The notes under the pieces: generated by a model
Databases searched by the model: none
What the model saw: the letters and a program-made list of their open reading frames with translations, nothing else
Told to the model about the DNA's origin: nothing
In this document: positions 1 to 8,298 of the stretch, piece after piece
Layout of the letters: each line of letters starts with the position of its first letter
Position numbering within the stretch: position 1 is the first letter of the stretch
Position numbers and translations under genes: made by a program
Source of the DNA: RGIG8745 sp964554265
GTDB lineage: Bacteria > Bacteroidota > Bacteroidia > Bacteroidales > Bacteroidaceae
Direction of reading: 5' to 3'
Assembly (NCBI GenBank): GCA_964554265.1
Contig: CAZKOB010000051.1
Coordinates: 1 to 22,601, forward strand
DNA: 22,601 nucleotides

Positions 1-102
1 CGCTGCCGCAAAGCTACAATCAAACCTCAAGGTGTAAAAGGTGTATTTGTCCGAATGCTTACTACGATAGCATTCTACAATGAATCAAGCTCAATACTAT
101 AG
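1..102 (+). other. Unassigned open stretch at left edge, possible gene end
   Basis: The plus strand is open in frame 1 from the window edge to a TAG at 100-102 (34 codons). Frame 2 is open only to a TAA at 34-36. Either could be the C-terminus of a gene that starts outside the window, and I recognise neither. The minus strand has stops in every frame here. A terminator-like hairpin follows at 119-168, which would suit a plus-strand gene ending here. This is only a pointer to a possible truncated gene. Confidence 0.2.
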
Positions 103-118
103 TGTATAACTTATAGAA

Positions 119-168
119 AAAAGAAGTGAGCCCCAAAGTCGATAAAACTTTCAAGGTTCACTTCTTTA
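119..168 (-). terminator. Hairpin terminator, end of the parA-relA operon (possibly bidirectional)
   Basis: AAGAAGTGA (121-129) pairs with TCACTTCTT (158-166). The stem continues through a G-T pair and two G-C pairs, and an inner AAAGT/ACTTT stem closes the loop. Read on the minus strand, the stem is followed by a T-rich run (complement of 116-122), as expected for a Rho-independent terminator about 100 bp after the relA/spoT stop codon. The plus-strand side (TTTATA) is weaker but could stop a converging transcript. Confidence 0.7.
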
Positions 169-267
169 TATGATATAGTGTTTTCATCTTTATTGGCAAT
201 ATTCAACAAAACTGCCATTTAGGAATACCATTTCCCTGCTAATCCTACATTGCAATAAAATTTATTG

Positions 268-2514
268 TTACACTCTTGCAACAGCCTTGATGTTTGGAAT
301 CTTCTTAAGATTATCCATTACATTCTGAATATCGTTTGTATCATAAACAAAAATCTGTATTTTTCCTTCAAACAGTCCTTCATTAGATTCAATCTCAAGC
401 CTACGTATATTTACATTCAACAACTGAGATATAACTTGAGTTATCTGAGCCAACAATCCCATTTTGTCAAGTCCTTTCAAATAAATATTAGCGGGAAATA
501 AAAGCAAACGGTTCATTTCCCATTTTGCTCCGAGTACACGATTACCGTGATTAGCCTTCAACCTTTCAGCGTTAGGACATTGCAATTTGTGAATAGCAAT
601 ACGGTTGTTATCGTCTATAAAACCCATTACAGCATCACCCGGTATGGGTTTACAACACTCAGCCATAACGTATTTATTCTGAATAGTATCTTCTGTCAAC
701 GAGAGCACTTTTTTCCTATCAATAGCATCTGCCGACTGAAACGTATTTCGTTTCTTGTTCTCATCATCCTTCTGTTTCTTCCCAAAAGCAAACAACTTCT
801 TCCATATTACAGAAGACTCTTTGCCTTTTAAGCAGTTGACATCTTCATCCCCAAGCTTTATCTTTCCTTCACCTATTGCCATAAAAAGAGCTTCAGGCTT
901 TGAGAAGTCGTGCAATTTTGCTATACTCTCGATATTAATCGTATTTTTAACAATATCCATCTTCTCAAAAAACTGATCTAAAATCTCTTCTCCCCGTTTA
1001 CGCGCTTCACGTTCTTCACGGCGTAAAACAGCAAGAATTTTTGTTGTGGCTTTTGCCGTTGTTGCAATATTAAGCCATGACTTTTGTACATGTTGTGACT
1101 TAGATGTAAGAATCTCGACTTGATCGCCACTGTTGAGTTTGTGACTCATAGGAACAAGCTTATGATTTACCTTTGCCCCTATACAATGGCTTCCTACAAA
1201 AGTATGAATAGAAAAGGCAAAATCAAGAGCTGTAGAACCGGCGGGCATGGTACGCAATTCGCCTTTAGGAGTGAATACAAATATCTCAGAAGCAAAAAGA
1301 TTAAGCTTGATTGTATCAAGGAAGTCCATCGCATCAGGCTGAGGATCATCAAGAATCTCTTTAATAGTCGTGAGCCATTTGTCAAGTTCATTTTCACTTG
1401 CTAATTCAGTTTTATCACCTTCCTTATATTTCCAATGAGCGGCAAAACCTTTTTCTGCAATTTCATTCATTCTCTGACTACGAATTTGCACCTCAATCCA
1501 CTCTCCTTTATTACTCATCAAAGTAACATGCAAAGCCTGATAACCATTAGATTTAGGATGGCTTACCCAGTCACGCAGTCTGTCCGGATGCGATGTATAA
1601 ATTTTACATATAGAAACATAGATATTAAAACATTCATTGAGTTCAGACTCCTGCATTCTTGGTTCAAATATAATCCTTACAGCAAGTATATCATATATTT
1701 CTTCAAAAGGAATATGCTTATTCTGCATCTTACACCATATGGAATACGGAGATTTTATTCGAGCTTTTATCTCATAATTTATTCCCATAAGATCCAACTG
1801 TTTTCTTATAGGAGCTGTAAACTCATCAAAGACAGTATTGCGTTCCTTTTCCGTTGCCTCAAGCTTCTTCTGTATTACAGCATATTCTTCAGGATGTTCA
1901 TACTTAAAACTAAGTTCTTCCAGTTCTGTCTTTATTGTATTTAACCCCAATCGGTTAGCTAATGGTGCATAAATATAAAGAGTCTCACCGGCAATCTTAT
2001 ATCTTTTATTTACGGCCTGTGAACCGAGGGTACGCATATTATGCAATCTATCTGCTATCTTTATGAGAATTACTCTGATATCCTCACTCATCGTCAGCAA
2101 CAGCTTCTTGAAATTCTCAGCTTGTGCAGAAGCATGATCACCAAAAATTCCTCCAGAAATTTTTGTAAGACCGTCTACAATCTGAGCGACTTTCGGCCCG
2201 AACATATTCTCTATATCTTCAACCGTATAGTCTGTGTCCTCAACTACATCATGAAGAAGAGCCGCACATATAGACGTAGATCCCAAACCAATTTCCACAC
2301 AGGTAATTTGTGCTACTGCTATCGGATGCATTATATAAGGTTCTCCAGAAAGACGACGCACACCTTTATGGGCATGTCGTGCAAAATTAAATGCCTTTGT
2401 AATTACATCTACTTTTTTACGATGCTTGCTTGCAAGATACGAACAGACCAAATACTGAAATGCATCATCAACCATTTTTTCTTCCATTTCTTCTTTTGTG
2501 AGAACGTCTTCCAT
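268..2514 (-). CDS. relA: Bifunctional (p)ppGpp synthetase/hydrolase, RelA/SpoT (Rel) family
   Basis: At 748 aa this is a full-length long RSH protein, which makes and breaks down the alarmone (p)ppGpp in the cytoplasm. The hydrolase HD domain covers about residues 40-200, with H63, the HD pair at 88-89, ED at 92-93 and DRLHNM at 155-160. The retained metal-binding residues suggest active hydrolysis. The synthetase domain is at about 245-365 (YDILAVR at 274-280, GYQALHV at 324-330, EVQIRS at 341-346). A TGS domain (about 408-470) and a C-terminal ACT domain (about 675-748) follow. It is the last gene of the parA operon and starts 30 nt after the lytic transglycosylase stop. The symbol could equally be spoT or rel; the family call is very safe. 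Confidence 0.96.
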   Translation of the reverse strand: MEDVLTKEEMEEKMVDDAFQYLVCSYLASKHRKKVDVITKAFNFARHAHKGVRRLSGEPYIMHPIAVAQITCVEIGLGSTSICAALLHDVVEDTDYTVEDIENMFGPKVAQIVDGLTKISGGIFGDHASAQAENFKKLLLTMSEDIRVILIKIADRLHNMRTLGSQAVNKRYKIAGETLYIYAPLANRLGLNTIKTELEELSFKYEHPEEYAVIQKKLEATEKERNTVFDEFTAPIRKQLDLMGINYEIKARIKSPYSIWCKMQNKHIPFEEIYDILAVRIIFEPRMQESELNECFNIYVSICKIYTSHPDRLRDWVSHPKSNGYQALHVTLMSNKGEWIEVQIRSQRMNEIAEKGFAAHWKYKEGDKTELASENELDKWLTTIKEILDDPQPDAMDFLDTIKLNLFASEIFVFTPKGELRTMPAGSTALDFAFSIHTFVGSHCIGAKVNHKLVPMSHKLNSGDQVEILTSKSQHVQKSWLNIATTAKATTKILAVLRREEREARKRGEEILDQFFEKMDIVKNTINIESIAKLHDFSKPEALFMAIGEGKIKLGDEDVNCLKGKESSVIWKKLFAFGKKQKDDENKKRNTFQSADAIDRKKVLSLTEDTIQNKYVMAECCKPIPGDAVMGFIDDNNRIAIHKLQCPNAERLKANHGNRVLGAKWEMNRLLLFPANIYLKGLDKMGLLAQITQVISQLLNVNIRRLEIESNEGLFEGKIQIFVYDTNDIQNVMDNLKKIPNIKAVARV

Positions 2515-2544
2515 AACTCTTATATATTTTTAATAGATACATTA

Positions 2545-3813
2545 TCATTTCACACGTATTTTCTGTCCTGGATGAATCATATTGCCCTTCAAACCATTAA
2601 GCCTGCGTAACTTTGCAACAGTCGTACCATTACGCTTTGCTATAGTAGACAACGAATCACCACTACGTACAGAAACTGTTTTTCCACTGCCATTACGAGA
2701 TTTACTTGTCTTACGTTTTGCAACAGAAGCACTACTTTCTATGTCTTCCGTTACAGTACGGCGGATGGCCCTATTTCCGACTTTCAAACCATAAATGCTA
2801 TCTTCATTCAAGATAAAAGCTTCAACAGACTGCGACGGTAATCTCAATGCATAATTCATAGGCACAATATCCTTTCTATATTGCGGATTCAAAGCACGGA
2901 GCTCGTCTACTGTAATATTACATACAGCTGCAATCTGATCAAACAACACATCATTAGTAACTACTATCGTATCAGATTGTGTAGGCAAATGTGCCTCCAT
3001 TGGCACAATTCCATGTTCACAATAATATGTCATTATATAATTAGCCGCAATAAAGGCTGGGACATACCCCCGAGTTTCATGGGGAAGATAATGATAGACT
3101 GTCCAATAATCTTTCACATCACCAGAATCGCCGGAACGAAGTAAAGCTTTCTGTACATTACCTTCACCACAATTATATGCAGCTATAGCAAGCCCCCAAT
3201 CTCCAAACATATCATACAAGTCCTTAAGATAGCGGGCTGCGGCATCACTTGACTTTATAGGATCACGTCGTTCATCTACCAACGTATTGACTTCAAGTCC
3301 ATAGCGCTTTCCTGTAACAATCATAAACTGCCACAATCCCGCAGCACCAACACGAGACGTTGCAGAAGGACGAAGAGCTGATTCTATCACCGGCAGATAC
3401 CTAAGTTCCAAAGGCAAACCATATTTTTCAAGAGCTTCCTCAAATATAGGCATATAAAAATTAGAACTACCAAGCATTACAGCAACAGAACCACGCATTC
3501 TGTTACTATAAGTCTCAATAAACTTACGTGTGACATCATTCAAAGGCATCTCTATTGTGGTTGGTATCCTTGACAAACGACTTACAATAAGAGAATCATC
3601 ATAAGAGAGCACACGTGACTCACCATTACCATGAGTAAGATTATTCTTGTTTACATAATCATTCAACAAATCTTCCTCACTGATAATCATACCTTCCGGC
3701 ATATCTATAACTTCAGTCTTTCCACTATCTTCAACAACCGTTACCACATCCTGAGCTATAGTTCTATATGAAAACAGTAAAGACAAGCATACTATTACAA
3801 GCTTTTTATTCAT
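2545..3813 (-). CDS. mltD: Lytic murein transglycosylase with LysM domain (MltD-like)
   Basis: This 422-aa protein cleaves the MurNAc-GlcNAc bond of peptidoglycan in the periplasm. Residues 1-21 form a signal peptide ending in IAQ. There is no lipobox Cys, so it is probably secreted rather than lipidated. The SLT/GH23 domain spans about 115-265: PVIESALRPSATS contains the catalytic Glu (E144), followed by GAAGLWQFM (157-164) and AAYNCGEGNV (211-220). A weak LysM-like stretch lies near 280-327. A clear LysM, ending in HPGQKIRVK, lies at about 379-421. The linker 360-378 is basic and Ser-rich. It sits between the DUF5683 gene (79-bp gap) and relA/spoT in the same direction. Confidence 0.93.
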   Translation of the reverse strand: MNKKLVIVCLSLLFSYRTIAQDVVTVVEDSGKTEVIDMPEGMIISEEDLLNDYVNKNNLTHGNGESRVLSYDDSLIVSRLSRIPTTIEMPLNDVTRKFIETYSNRMRGSVAVMLGSSNFYMPIFEEALEKYGLPLELRYLPVIESALRPSATSRVGAAGLWQFMIVTGKRYGLEVNTLVDERRDPIKSSDAAARYLKDLYDMFGDWGLAIAAYNCGEGNVQKALLRSGDSGDVKDYWTVYHYLPHETRGYVPAFIAANYIMTYYCEHGIVPMEAHLPTQSDTIVVTNDVLFDQIAAVCNITVDELRALNPQYRKDIVPMNYALRLPSQSVEAFILNEDSIYGLKVGNRAIRRTVTEDIESSASVAKRKTSKSRNGSGKTVSVRSGDSLSTIAKRNGTTVAKLRRLNGLKGNMIHPGQKIRVK

Positions 3814-3892
3814 TATACACCTATTTATCTATATCAAAACCAAAATCATTCTCATACAAATCCTAACTCTTTGAAATATAGGATTCGCAGAA

Positions 3893-4717
3893 TCAAAAGT
3901 GTAAGCTACATTGCAAACCATAGGAATTAGACATCAAGTTATTATGCTGCGCTCCCTCGTGTCTATTGATTACAGCAGGCTTCACCTTCAAACTCAAATC
4001 ACGGCTGATATCAAAACTCGAAAGTTCCGCATCGACATAAGCATCAATTATAGACAAAGCATAAACACCTATCATACAAAAAATACTCAAATCACGATAC
4101 CGCCTATAATAATTCTTTTTTCTTCTGAACAAATCCTGAATACGAGTTAGATTCTGATTTATGTCGTATGAAGGAGGAATAAAGTTTTCATAACTTTTCG
4201 TATTAGGATCATCATCCATAATATCAATATATGCTTGAGAATAATCACGATACATTGTATTATTCCAATTCAAAGCATACATACATCCTATGAAACCGCC
4301 ATATATAATAGGCAGTTTCCAGTATTTCCGATTATATATCTGCCCCCCTCCCGGAAAAACAATTGCGAGCCACATCGCCTTTTTAGGATTTGGCAACCAT
4401 TTCTTCTCTTTAAGAGGATATTCTGTAATAGAATCCAAAGACAAGAGCAGAGCCTGATGTATGGAATCAACAACAAGAGCCGAATCCGCATTTAAAATAC
4501 CCATAAGAGAATCCTCACAAACAAAATTATCCCTTGCTGCTCCATCAACACTATCTGCAGCAATTATCTTCGGATAATCTTCACGCATGCTTTCTCTATG
4601 AAGTCTTGCTTTGGGAACAGGCAAGGCCAATGTATCTTGTGCATCAATCTCTGCTACAAGACACATCCAAAAAGCCAATATCATCAACCCTCTATATGTA
4701 AATATTTTTTTTGTCAC
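3893..4717 (-). CDS. DUF5683 domain membrane protein
   Basis: This 274-aa Bacteroidetes-type protein has no known function. It begins with a signal peptide or membrane anchor (MTKKIFTYRGLMILAFWMCL to about residue 26). A low-complexity acidic periplasmic stretch follows. The recognisable core then starts with PNPKKAMWLAIVFPGGGQIYN and a hydrophobic hairpin (about 110-150), and ends with a second hydrophobic segment (FCMIGVYALSIIDAYVDA, about 210-230). The GGGQIYNRKYWK element is typical of DUF5683. It starts 10 nt after the parB stop, so the two are very likely co-transcribed. The position between parB and a wall hydrolase suggests an envelope role linked to the cell cycle, but that is inference. 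Confidence 0.85.
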   Translation of the reverse strand: MTKKIFTYRGLMILAFWMCLVAEIDAQDTLALPVPKARLHRESMREDYPKIIAADSVDGAARDNFVCEDSLMGILNADSALVVDSIHQALLLSLDSITEYPLKEKKWLPNPKKAMWLAIVFPGGGQIYNRKYWKLPIIYGGFIGCMYALNWNNTMYRDYSQAYIDIMDDDPNTKSYENFIPPSYDINQNLTRIQDLFRRKKNYYRRYRDLSIFCMIGVYALSIIDAYVDAELSSFDISRDLSLKVKPAVINRHEGAQHNNLMSNSYGLQCSLHF

Positions 4718-4727
4718 AAAAAACAGT

Positions 4728-5612
4728 TTATTTGTTTTGTATAAGGGATACTATACGACGCAGTTCTTCGATATCATCAAAAGAGAAAGTAACCTTACCT
4801 CCTCCCTTAGCAGTGCATGTCATTTTCACTTTTGTTCCAAGATTCTGTGACATCTGCCTCCGAAGCCCGTCATATTCCTCATCAAGTTCTTTTGTCGTAT
4901 TTGCAATTTTTTGTTGTTCTGTTACATCTTCTCTTTCATTAATACTCTTTATAATCTCCTCAACTTTTCTGACAGAATAGCCTTTCTGCTGTATTTCCTT
5001 AAACAGTTTCACTTGAGCTTTAGGATCATCCAAAGCAAGCAGTGCACGGGCATGCCCATTATCTATCTCATGATTCTGCAAAGCCACTTGCACAGGTGCA
5101 GGCAATTTCAACAATCTCAGATAATTGGCTACAGTAGCCCTCTTTTTACCCACTCTTTCACTAAGTTTCTCTTGAGTAAGTCCATACTGTTCCATAAGAT
5201 GTTGGTATGCCAATGCTATCTCCACAGAATTAAGATCCTGACGCTGTATATTTTCAATCAATGCCATTTCCATGACATTCTCATCATCCGCTGTACGAAT
5301 ATATGCGGGAATGCTCGTCAGTCCTGCCAGTTGTGAGGCTCTCCATCTGCGCTCACCCGCAATAATCTGATAATGCCCATTCTCCAGTTCGCGCAAAGTC
5401 ACAGGCTGAATGATACCTATTTCCGATATAGAATCTGCCAGTTCCTGCAACGAATCTTCATCAAACTCCCGCCGGGGCTGATTGGGATTAGCTTCTATAA
5501 GACTTACATCTATCTCATTTATAGTTGAAGAGCCTTCTGTATGTACTTCTTCTGTAGAAATCAAGGCATCAAGCCCTCTTCCAAGTGCACTATATTTTTT
5601 TCTTACAGCCAT
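4728..5612 (-). CDS. parB: ParB chromosome partition protein (CTPase/parS-binding)
   Basis: This 294-aa protein loads at parS and spreads on DNA to drive origin segregation with ParA. The N-terminal SALGRGLDALIS (residues 8-19) is the short ParA-stimulating segment typical of chromosomal ParB. The ParB/Srx domain at about 35-125 includes NPNQPRREF, GERRWR (86-91) and ENIQRQDL (120-127), the nucleotide-binding and clamp motifs. A helix-turn-helix follows at about 145-167 (LTQEKLSERVGKKRATVANYL), and a C-terminal dimerisation region ends the protein. It starts 15 nt after parA. No canonical parS palindrome was found by eye in this window. Confidence 0.96.
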   Translation of the reverse strand: MAVRKKYSALGRGLDALISTEEVHTEGSSTINEIDVSLIEANPNQPRREFDEDSLQELADSISEIGIIQPVTLRELENGHYQIIAGERRWRASQLAGLTSIPAYIRTADDENVMEMALIENIQRQDLNSVEIALAYQHLMEQYGLTQEKLSERVGKKRATVANYLRLLKLPAPVQVALQNHEIDNGHARALLALDDPKAQVKLFKEIQQKGYSVRKVEEIIKSINEREDVTEQQKIANTTKELDEEYDGLRRQMSQNLGTKVKMTCTAKGGGKVTFSFDDIEELRRIVSLIQNK

Positions 5613-5627
5613 CGTTTATCTACTTAT

Positions 5628-6404
5628 TCATTTACTTTCCACTTCATCATGCCCTACAACTTCCTTTGCAAGAGCTATATAGTTCTTGGCTCCTGTTGAT
5701 GTGGCATCATATAAGATACAAGGCACACCATGACTCGGCGCTTCACTCAACTTAACATTACGCTGTATGACTGTTTTGAATACAAGCTCCTGAAAATGCC
5801 GCTTCACCTCATCATATATCTGATTCGCAAGGCGCAAACGAGAATCAAACATTGTAAGCAGGAAGCCTTCTATTTCAAGACGAGTATTAAGCTTCGATTT
5901 TATTATCTTTATGGTATTAAGCAACTTGCTTATTCCTTCAAGGGCAAAATACTCACATTGTACAGGTATTATCACAGAGTCCGCCGCTGTAAGAGAATTT
6001 ACGGTTATAAGTCCTAACGAAGGTGAACAATCTATGAATATATAGTCATATTCCCTACGCAAAGGATCGAGAACACGCTTCAGCACCTTCTCACGTCCAT
6101 CTATATTAAGCATTTCTATCTCTGCACCAACAAGATCTATGTGGCTTGGAATAATGTCAAGTCCATCTATATCTGATGTATAAATCGACTCATGAGGATC
6201 CACATTGCTTATAATACAATCATAGATGGAAGTGTCAACTTGCTGTATGTCAACTCCAAGTCCGGATGATGCATTTGCCTGCGGATCCGCATCTACGACA
6301 AGCACTTTTTTCTCAAGCGTCGCAACAGAAGCGGCCAGATTTATAGCTGTCGTTGTCTTTCCGACACCACCTTTCTGATTAGCCAAAGCTATGATTTTAC
6401 CCAT
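5628..6404 (-). CDS. parA: ParA/Soj partition ATPase
   Basis: This 258-aa deviant Walker-type ATPase segregates chromosome origins together with ParB. Visible motifs are the Walker A loop KGGVGKTTT (residues 11-19) with its signature lysine, DADPQANAS (about 40-48), and the Walker B region YIFIDCSPSLG (about 120-130). There is no N-terminal DNA-binding extension, so it is of the chromosomal Soj type rather than the plasmid P1 type. It is first in the minus-strand operon parA-parB-DUF5683-mltD-relA. Upstream lies a 187-bp AT-rich gap with a promoter-like box and a DnaA-box-like sequence. Confidence 0.96.
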   Translation of the reverse strand: MGKIIALANQKGGVGKTTTAINLAASVATLEKKVLVVDADPQANASSGLGVDIQQVDTSIYDCIISNVDPHESIYTSDIDGLDIIPSHIDLVGAEIEMLNIDGREKVLKRVLDPLRREYDYIFIDCSPSLGLITVNSLTAADSVIIPVQCEYFALEGISKLLNTIKIIKSKLNTRLEIEGFLLTMFDSRLRLANQIYDEVKRHFQELVFKTVIQRNVKLSEAPSHGVPCILYDATSTGAKNYIALAKEVVGHDEVESK

Positions 6405-6503
6405 AAACGTCCTATTTTTCCATTCAATTTCACAATATCATGCCCTGCCTGTATATTCATGAAACAAAATATACACAAACACAACCACACATTTTCACAA
6501 TGG

Positions 6504-6511
6504 CAAAGATA
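6504..6511 (-). promoter_or_regulatory. Candidate -7 box for the parA operon
   Basis: Read on the minus strand this is TATCTTTG, an exact match to the Bacteroidetes -7 consensus TAnnTTTG. It would give a leader of roughly 90 nt before parA. No good -33 TTTG is seen at the expected spacing, so the call rests on the -7 box and on being in the right gap. Confidence 0.4.
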
Positions 6512-6550
6512 CTGTTTTTCTATGGGACTATTATCGTTTTAGTGTTTTTT

Positions 6551-6570
6551 TTATCCACAAGTTATTGACA
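6551..6570 (+). promoter_or_regulatory. DnaA-box-like site upstream of parA
   Basis: TTATCCACA at 6551-6559 is a perfect match to the general bacterial DnaA box. A degenerate TTATTGACA follows at 6562-6570. Both lie in the AT-rich gap between parA and the SUI1 gene. One perfect 9-mer can arise by chance in a window of this size, and another (as TGTGGATAA) is at 21547-21555. The position beside parAB makes this one worth noting, but it does not establish an origin. Confidence 0.35.
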
Positions 6571-6591
6571 GTGGTATCGGCAGACTGTTAG

Positions 6592-6930
6592 CTATTTAGC
6601 ATCGGAATACCCGTCTGCACGAAGCAAATCTATCACCTTTGTCTTAAAATCGCCTTGTATGATAATCGCACCTTCTTTCACAGAACCTCCAACACCGCAC
6701 TTCACCTTCAGCATCTTGGACAATTCTTTCAAATCTTCATCTTTGCCGACAAATCCCTTGACCAAGGTGACAGTCTTTCCTCCTCTTCCGTTTTTCTCAA
6801 TATTGACTCGTAAACGCTGCTGTTTCTTCGGCAAAGTCTCCGCATCATTGGAATCTTCATATTCAAAACAAAAGTCTTTATTTGTAGAATATACCATTCC
6901 AAGACGTTCTTTCCAATCGTTTTTCTTCAT
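6592..6930 (-). CDS. yciH: SUI1/eIF1-like translation initiation factor (YciH)
   Basis: This 112-aa protein is the bacterial relative of eIF1/SUI1, which acts at the ribosomal P site and influences start-codon selection. The SUI1 fold fills the C-terminal two thirds: RLRVNIEKNGRGGKTVTLVKG (about 40-60), then the Leu/Lys-rich helix (LKELSKMLKVKCGVGGS, about 67-83) and the EGAIIIQGDFKTKVIDLL strand-helix end. The conserved GRGGK and CGxGGS elements are present. It is a monocistronic minus-strand gene with its own promoter-like sequence and does not belong to the parA operon. Confidence 0.93.
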   Translation of the reverse strand: MKKNDWKERLGMVYSTNKDFCFEYEDSNDAETLPKKQQRLRVNIEKNGRGGKTVTLVKGFVGKDEDLKELSKMLKVKCGVGGSVKEGAIIIQGDFKTKVIDLLRADGYSDAK

Positions 6931-6953
6931 AAAAGTCCACTTATATTATACTG

Positions 6954-6985
6954 CAAAAATAACATTTTATTGTCTCTTACGGAAA
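6954..6985 (-). promoter_or_regulatory. Bacteroidetes-type promoter for the SUI1 gene
   Basis: On the minus strand the -7 box is TATTTTTG (complement of 6954-6961), an exact TAnnTTTG match. Twenty bases upstream lies TTTC (complement of 6982-6985), a 3/4 match to the -33 TTTG. Transcription would start about 15-20 nt before the ATG at 6930. Confidence 0.55.
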
Positions 6986-7025
6986 TATCCGCACTAATAA
7001 AAGCCCGATTTCCTACAGACCGAAA

Positions 7026-7062
7026 AAGGAGGGGTATGCTTTTATCTCGCATACTCCTCCTT
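7026..7062 (-). terminator. Rho-independent terminator of the YjbH/lipoprotein operon
   Basis: Two 14-nt arms (7026-7039 and 7049-7062) pair with a single G-T wobble around a 9-nt loop. The stem is GC-rich (GGAGGAGTATGC on the minus strand). On the minus strand it runs straight into TTTTT (complement of 7023-7027). It lies about 45 bp after the lipoprotein stop codon. Confidence 0.88.
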
Positions 7063-7106
7063 GTCTATAATGCAGTGACTGTTTCAGTTCCTAAATCGTG
7101 CCATAA

Positions 7107-8231
7107 TTATTTACCGCCACCACCGGAGTGACCTGATGTATCAGATGTTGTGCGGTCAATTGTTACTGTTACAGCACCGTAAACCGTTGCAGTAAATCTT
7201 CTGTTTCCTGACTCAAAAGTATATGTCTTCGTAGCCTGCTTTACTGTATATTCAGCAGAACCAACCTTGTCAGATGTAATATTAACAGACTTGCTGATAC
7301 TACCAGCCTTACCAAACTGGTTTACAAGGAAGTTTGCAATCAAACCGCCATTCTGAACCTTTGATTCAAAACCATACTTCTGAGTATAAGAAATCGTATT
7401 ATTACCCTTAGCCAAAAGCATAGAACCGCTCTTAATTACCTCTTCTTTTGTCGTAACATCCCGAAGCGTTGCCTTCAATACGAATCTCCATACGGAGAAG
7501 TGACCAACCTTAGCAGACACAGAAGTACCATTTGGATCAACTGTTGCAATAATAGGTGCTTCACCTTCTTTATCACTTACACAAAGAACTTCACAGCCCT
7601 TCGCGTCGTCTGTTGTTGCTGTAAGGGTAACAGACTGTGAGAAATCTGCACCATCTGGTGTACAGTTAAGCGCCAAAACCGGAAGTTCTACATTATCATT
7701 CTTTTTCAGATCCGACCTATCTGCTTCAGCCGGAACATAAGCAACTATAGAGAAATCACCTGTACTCCCACTAATCTCAACATTTTGAGGTACTCCAATA
7801 GAAGCATTTACACCTGATGCCTGCACATTTTCAAAGTCATTCGAAACAGATGAACCTTTAGCCTCTTCCTGAGTTTTTGTGATAGAAGAAGCCTTAACCA
7901 AATTAACATCAACAGACAACACGCTGTTTTCACCAAAAGTAACCTCCACAGTTTGAGTCAAATAGCCGGCAGCAGAAACTGTAACCGTCGCTGTCGCTGT
8001 ATTACCAGAAACATCAAATTTAGCACTCTTTGTTCCACTTTGAGAGCTACCATCTTGTAGCTTAATAGTAGCCTTCTCATTAGTATTCACAATCAATGTT
8101 TTTCCATCCAAAGACGGTACAGTGACATTAGGTGCCAAATCCTTGTCATCATCGTCACTCCAGTCACAAGACGTCATGAGTCCCGCTGATGCAACAGCAA
8201 GAACACCGAAAATAAAATTAAACTTTCTCAT
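7107..8231 (-). CDS. Hypothetical Bacteroidales lipoprotein (repeat-rich, beta-type)
   Basis: The start is placed at ATG 8231 (374 aa). The longer frame from 8282 adds 17 residues before the true-looking signal peptide MRKFNFIFGVLAVASAGLMTSC. The Cys at position 22 is a lipobox, followed by an acidic WSDDDDKD linker typical of exported Bacteroidetes lipoproteins. Residues about 36-110 resemble a PEGA-like small beta domain (TATATVTVSAAGYLTQTVEV). The rest is beta-rich with Thr/Ser/Val bias, and the C-terminus is HSGGGGK. A DUF3869-type assignment is possible, but I cannot confirm it. It is last in the YjbH operon, 67 nt after the YjbH C-terminal gene, with no promoter box seen in between. Confidence 0.75.
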   Translation of the reverse strand: MRKFNFIFGVLAVASAGLMTSCDWSDDDDKDLAPNVTVPSLDGKTLIVNTNEKATIKLQDGSSQSGTKSAKFDVSGNTATATVTVSAAGYLTQTVEVTFGENSVLSVDVNLVKASSITKTQEEAKGSSVSNDFENVQASGVNASIGVPQNVEISGSTGDFSIVAYVPAEADRSDLKKNDNVELPVLALNCTPDGADFSQSVTLTATTDDAKGCEVLCVSDKEGEAPIIATVDPNGTSVSAKVGHFSVWRFVLKATLRDVTTKEEVIKSGSMLLAKGNNTISYTQKYGFESKVQNGGLIANFLVNQFGKAGSISKSVNITSDKVGSAEYTVKQATKTYTFESGNRRFTATVYGAVTVTIDRTTSDTSGHSGGGGK

Positions 8232-8298
8232 TTTTAAAACTGTTAAAATATAAATAAAAAAATTAGTTAATATATAATTCATTCCCCTTCACATACCA

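Noticed and set aside
1435..1944. 169-codon plus-strand frame
   Set aside because: It is antisense to relA/spoT, whose domains continue unbroken through this stretch.
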